Of a stretch of 11,041 nucleotides of DNA, positions 7,498 to 11,041 are shown piece after piece. Below the pieces are notes generated by a model, which saw only the letters and a program-made list of their open reading frames with translations, was not told where the DNA came from and made no database searches. Both the position numbers and the translations under genes were made by a program. Numbering within the stretch: the first letter of the stretch is position 1; each line of letters begins with the position of its first letter. The stretch lies in contig JAKLLJ010000087.1 of NCBI GenBank assembly GCA_023150215.1, positions 1-11,041 of the forward strand, written 5' to 3'. The DNA is from Thauera sp. GTDB lineage: Bacteria > Pseudomonadota > Gammaproteobacteria > Burkholderiales > Rhodocyclaceae.

Positions 7498-8271
7498 TCA
7501 TCGATCTCCGGCGGCCGCGGCGCGGGCCGCGGTGTCCATGCCGTAGAACTGCATGAGCTGGGCGTAAACCTCGGGGTAGTGCATGCGCAGCGCGCAGGGA
7601 TGCTCGAAAAAAATCTCCGACACCACGGCAAAGAATTCGGCGGGGTGCTCGGCGCCGTATGGGTCGATGACGGTGTCGGCACCACGATCGACCTCGGCGC
7701 AAAACGCTTCGTAGGCCGCACCGAAAGCCGCGGCCCACGCTTGACGTGACATGTGCGCGGGCAAGCGGGGCAGGCCGTCCACGCCACCGTTCTCCATGTC
7801 GAGCTTGTGCGCGAACTCGTGGATGACCACGTTGACGCCTGCCGGTCCGTCGTCGCCGGCAAACCACGACAACAACACCGGCCCACCTTCCCACGCCTCG
7901 CCGAGCACCTCATCGTCGTACTCGTGGAGCACGCCGGCCTCGTCAAACTCTTGACGCGGAATGACGAAATCGCCCGGATAGACCACCACGCCGACCCAGC
8001 CATCGTAAGCCTGCAGGCCGATGTTGAGCACTGGCAGGCAGGCCTGCAGGGCGATCGCGAGCAGCATGTCGTCGTCGAGTCGCAGCCCCTGAGCGCCGTG
8101 AAATTCCTTGCGCGCCAGGAACGCGAGTGCCATCTCGCGCAGGCGCGGACGGTCGGCCGGCGCAAGATGTTCGAGGAAGGGTAGCGTGCGCTCGACGCGT
8201 CGCCACTGCGCCGCGTCGACCGAGGGCCTGGGTGGGGCGATGCCGAGCAGGCGACGGACCAGACCGAGCAT
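7498..8271 (-). CDS. mtfA: MtfA family zinc-dependent peptidase
   Basis: In E. coli MtfA titrates the glucose repressor Mlc and has aminopeptidase activity. This 257-aa homologue has HEFAH at 151-155 (H151, E152, H155), Tyr205 in DPYG and Glu212 in EHPAEFFA, matching the HExxH plus Tyr and Glu set known for the E. coli enzyme at nearly the same spacing. Other landmarks are LPFLEHL (30-36), CLPVLNIGLQAYDGW (78-92) and the acidic EYDDEVLGEAWEGGPVLLSW. No signal peptide or membrane segment is seen; it is a cytosolic protein. The ATG at 8271 was chosen over a TTG at 8310; neither has a Shine-Dalgarno. Whether an Mlc-type regulator exists in this organism is not visible here. It is coupled to the flavodoxin gene downstream. 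Confidence 0.95.
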   Translation of the reverse strand: MLGLVRRLLGIAPPRPSVDAAQWRRVERTLPFLEHLAPADRPRLREMALAFLARKEFHGAQGLRLDDDMLLAIALQACLPVLNIGLQAYDGWVGVVVYPGDFVIPRQEFDEAGVLHEYDDEVLGEAWEGGPVLLSWFAGDDGPAGVNVVIHEFAHKLDMENGGVDGLPRLPAHMSRQAWAAAFGAAYEAFCAEVDRGADTVIDPYGAEHPAEFFAVVSEIFFEHPCALRMHYPEVYAQLMQFYGMDTAARAAAAGDR

Positions 8272-8322
8272 GCTTCGGGAGGCGGCGAGAGGAACGCGGG
8301 CAGTCCGCAAGCGCGCCCTGAA

Positions 8323-8763
8323 TCAGCCTCCCAGCGCTTCCTTCACCCAGGCATTTGCCTGTCTTGCATCGAAACCGCTGCCGAACTTCGCCTTCAGCGC
8401 GCCCATCACGACGCCCATCTGCTTCGGCGACCGATCGGCCAGGCCGGCGACGGATTCGGCGATGAAAGCCTTGACCTCGACCTCGTCGGCCATCGGCGGC
8501 AGGTAGGCGGTGAGGATCGCCGACTCCTGCGCCAGCACGGCGAGACGATCAGCGTCCTTGATCACGGCGACCGCCTCCTGGTTGTTCTTCAGGAACTTGC
8601 GGATCGTCTGCTGGACCTCGTCGTCGGTGCTCTCGCGGTTGCCAGCATTCTTGCCCACCATCTCGGCCTCGGCGATCAGGGTGGACAGCAAGGTCGCGCG
8701 CACGCCATCGGCGGCCTTGCGGGCGAGCAGGGAGTCTTTCTTCAGTTGGGCCAGCAGGCTCAT
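8323..8763 (-). CDS. yqeY: GatB/YqeY domain protein
   Basis: This 146-aa protein has the usual length and order of YqeY: MSLLAQLKKDSLLARKA at the N-terminus, then RATLLSTLIAEAE, the helical DDEVQQTIRKFLKNNQEAV, ILTAYLPPMADE (the LxxYLPP motif), and the C-terminal PKQMGVVMGALKAKFG. The domain resembles the tail domain of the GatB amidotransferase subunit, which contacts tRNA, but stand-alone YqeY proteins have no firmly assigned role. The ATG at 8763 has GGAG six bases upstream. It lies between mtfA and the rhodanese gene, with about 50 and 165 intervening bases, so it is not tightly coupled to either. Confidence 0.95.
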   Translation of the reverse strand: MSLLAQLKKDSLLARKAADGVRATLLSTLIAEAEMVGKNAGNRESTDDEVQQTIRKFLKNNQEAVAVIKDADRLAVLAQESAILTAYLPPMADEVEVKAFIAESVAGLADRSPKQMGVVMGALKAKFGSGFDARQANAWVKEALGG

Positions 8764-8927
8764 GCGGTTCTCCGGCGAGATGGCGTTCCTGCGCACAGGG
8801 CGTGGCACGCACGATTGGGAATCCAGGCGCAAGGCCCGGTAGGGGCCGAAGTCTACCGCAGACCCGCAGCATCATCGCGCCTTCCCTGCACGCGCAGCGT
8901 ACGCCGCGAGCCGCTGCAACCCGGCCT

Positions 8928-9476
8928 TCAGGGGCGGTCGACGCGGAAGATCTTGTCCGCATTCATTTTCGCCGACCACGGCAGGCCGCTATTCTGCCAG
9001 CCGTTCTGCAGGCGCAATCCGGCCTGCGGGCCGTCCTTGAGCGCCGCGCCCTGGAAGCCATCGACCACATAGCGTGCGTTTGCAAAACCGTTCTCGCGCA
9101 GGAAGGCGGCGCTGGGTTCGCCGCGCTCGCTGCCCGAACGGCACATCGTGATGATCTCGGCGTCGGCGCTCAGTCCGCGGCGGGCCAGCGCGAGCTTGAC
9201 CCGGTTGATGAAGTCCGGATTGCGGTACAGGCGGAACACCCCTTTCTCGGCGTTCCACTGCGTGCGATCGACCAGCATGAAGGGCACGTTGGCATGCACG
9301 ACGTCGGTGAAGCCGACGAACATGATCTCGACCGGATCGCGGACGTCGATGAACAGCACGTTGCGTTCGCCACGCTGGATCTTGGCATAGGTGTCGGCAG
9401 CGCTGATGCCGAGGTTGGCCGACTGGGCGGAGAGGCTGGCGAAGCCGATTGCGGCGGCGATGAGAAGTCGTTTCAT
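8928..9476 (-). CDS. Exported single-domain rhodanese-like protein
   Basis: The 182-aa precursor starts with MKRLLIAAAIGFASLSAQSA, a typical Sec signal peptide likely cleaved after residue 20, so the protein should be periplasmic. The rhodanese domain follows: VLFIDVRDPVE (40-50), VVHANVPFML (59-68), then the active-site loop CRSGSER with Cys112 in a hydrophobic strand-loop, FLRENGF and VVDGFQGA. Rhodaneses pass sulfane sulfur through a Cys persulfide; the seven-residue loop size is usual for sulfurtransferases. An extra segment between residues 70 and 92 (WNAEKGVFRLYRNPDFINRV) is longer than in minimal domains. AGGAG lies seven bases before the ATG. It is the nearest downstream gene to the broken small-membrane-protein gene and the 73-aa ORF, 70 bases away, and may share their transcript. 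Confidence 0.9.
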   Translation of the reverse strand: MKRLLIAAAIGFASLSAQSANLGISAADTYAKIQRGERNVLFIDVRDPVEIMFVGFTDVVHANVPFMLVDRTQWNAEKGVFRLYRNPDFINRVKLALARRGLSADAEIITMCRSGSERGEPSAAFLRENGFANARYVVDGFQGAALKDGPQAGLRLQNGWQNSGLPWSAKMNADKIFRVDRP

Positions 9477-9546
9477 GCGGGTGCTCCTGTCGAGGGTTGA
9501 GTGATCCGGCGCATGGCTGCGGACCCCGTGCAGCATGCCGGAGGGT

Positions 9547-9723
9547 TCAGGTCTGCCATCCCCGCATGACCGCGCGCGGCCACGCGAGTGCTGCCCCGAG
9601 GGCGCCGAATGCGGCGGCGTAGAGGAGCAGGTTGCCCCAGTCGCCCCAGTAGTCCTATCAGCAGCGGCAGGTGCTGCAGGCCCGGTTCGAAGAGGATGTC
9701 AGTGTCAGCCAGATCTCGTACAT
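9547..9723 (-). pseudogene. Small membrane-protein gene broken by two compensating frameshifts
   Basis: An ATG at 9723, with GGGAG a few bases upstream and 12 bases after the stop of the 73-aa gene, reads MYEIWLT and continues in the same frame to TGA-TAG at 9660-9655, giving 21 codons. In the next frame the DNA from about 9701 to 9656 reads DILFEPGLQHLPLLIG, hydrophobic and plausible. From 9654 the original frame resumes without a stop as DYWGDWGNLLLYAAAFGALG and ends ...RAVMRGWQT at 9547. Joining these with a one-base loss and a one-base gain gives a continuous protein of about 58 residues with a membrane helix. Recent inactivation or sequencing error are both possible. Family unknown. Confidence 0.6.
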
Positions 9724-9735
9724 GTCGCGTCTCCC

Positions 9736-9957
9736 TTACACCCGGCCTTTGGCTACCGCCATGCAGGCGGGCTTGAGCAGGTCGATCTTCATGACCCAGG
9801 CGAAGTAGCTGTACTGCTGCGGATCGATCGCCGGCAGCGAGGGGATCAGGCGGTTCTCGTGATCGAACTCGATCAGCAGCGCGGCGCCGAGCAGCAGGCG
9901 ACGCCGGTCAGGATCGATCGGCGCTGCATCCGGCGATCGCGTGTCGAGCAGTTTCAT
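9736..9957 (-). CDS. Hypothetical 73-aa protein, first gene of the divergent operon
   Basis: The peptide begins MKLLDTRSPDAAPIDPDRRR, then LLLGAALLIEFDHENRLIP and ends YSYFAWVMKIDLLKPACMAV plus a basic tail. It has one Cys near the end and aromatic residues clustered at 51-56. The R-R-R-L-L-L-G segment recalls a twin-arginine motif, but the following hydrophobic stretch is short and interrupted by charge, so export is doubtful. The ATG at 9957 has GGTGGAG three bases upstream. A strong promoter lies about 60 bases upstream, and the next small gene starts 12 bases after its stop. I do not recognise the family. Codon use is as GC-rich as in the neighbours, which supports it as a real gene. Confidence 0.7.
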   Translation of the reverse strand: MKLLDTRSPDAAPIDPDRRRLLLGAALLIEFDHENRLIPSLPAIDPQQYSYFAWVMKIDLLKPACMAVAKGRV

Positions 9958-10026
9958 GGTCTCCACCGGCCGATACGGACAGGCCTTCGCCAGGCGGGTT
10001 GGCGCGGTCCTTGGTGCTTTTTCATT

Positions 10027-10055
10027 ATTATATTAGCAAATTCTTAATTTTTCAC
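10027..10055 (-). promoter_or_regulatory. Predicted sigma-70 promoter for the leftward small genes
   Basis: On the minus strand a perfect TATAAT (plus-strand attata, 10027-10032) sits 17 bases from GTGAAA (plus-strand tttcac, 10050-10055), a 4-of-6 match to TTGACA. The surrounding 40 bases are unusually AT-rich for this window. The start point would be near 10020, giving a leader of about 60 bases before the 73-aa gene. Confidence 0.65.
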
Positions 10056-10072
10056 CGCCTGCAATCGCGGTG
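10053..10072. promoter_or_regulatory. 20-bp inverted repeat overlapping the -35, candidate operator
   Basis: CACCGC (10053-10058) and GCGGTG (10067-10072) are perfect inverted arms with an 8-base spacer. The left arm overlaps the predicted -35 of the leftward promoter, and the repeat lies 68 bases upstream of the regulator start. This is where a divergent regulator site would be expected. The bound protein is unknown; the adjacent sigma-54 activator is one candidate. Confidence 0.45.
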
Positions 10073-10139
10073 CACGCCGATTGACGCCATCGATGCCCGC
10101 GCCGCAGACTGCTGCCGGCCATTCCGCCAGATCTGACAG

Positions 10140-11041
<902 letters not shown>

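Noticed and set aside
9655..9660. TGA in the broken small gene as a selenocysteine codon
   Set aside because: It is followed at once by TAG, and the intervening frame reads better in another phase, so a frameshift explains it more simply.
10000..10015. Possible -24/-12 sigma-54 promoter (TGGCGCG, 4 bases, TTGGT) reading toward the activator
   Set aside because: The -12 element has GG where GC is required, and the -24 also deviates, so it is only a partial match.

Overview
The window is GC-rich DNA with dense genes in short operons. The gene content (ispD-ispF-thpR, mtfA, a YqeY protein, a PAS/sigma-54 regulator) and the very GC-biased third codon positions fit a betaproteobacterium, most likely a Rhodocyclales relative such as Thauera, Azoarcus or Zoogloea. 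That placement is inference from general resemblance, since no search was possible.

Layout. Positions 1-50 hold the first codons of an unidentified minus-strand gene. An intergenic stretch of 310 bases follows, carrying two adjacent small hairpins that look like REP elements. From 361 to 4175 the minus strand carries a block transcribed leftward: amrB (MEMO), amrA (AMMECR1) and amrS (radical SAM), all overlapping, then an alpha/beta-hydrolase-like protein that overlaps amrS and seems to have lost its catalytic triad, then a SprA-like HEMAH metalloprotease candidate. This is an AmmeMemoRadiSam cluster, a widely conserved set whose biochemical function is not established to my knowledge. The coupled pseudo-hydrolase is the most interesting element of the window. 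A perfect -10 hexamer sits at the head of the block.

On the plus strand, 4270-6095 is a tight housekeeping operon of ispD and ispF (MEP isoprenoid pathway) and thpR (2H phosphoesterase), closed by a strong hairpin terminator at 6110-6138. After a lower-GC patch come minus-strand genes: a host-attachment-family protein (6344-6784) with a LiuR-like palindrome upstream, a flavodoxin-like protein directly behind mtfA, a YqeY protein, and an exported single-domain rhodanese.

From 9547 to 11041 there is a divergent locus. A sigma-54 activator with an unusual Cys-containing PAS domain runs rightward and is cut by the window end. Leftward from it run a 73-aa hypothetical protein and a small membrane-protein gene broken by two compensating frameshifts, with the rhodanese next. 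An AT-rich promoter and a 20-bp inverted repeat lie between the two directions. No rRNA, tRNA, CRISPR array or insertion sequence was seen.
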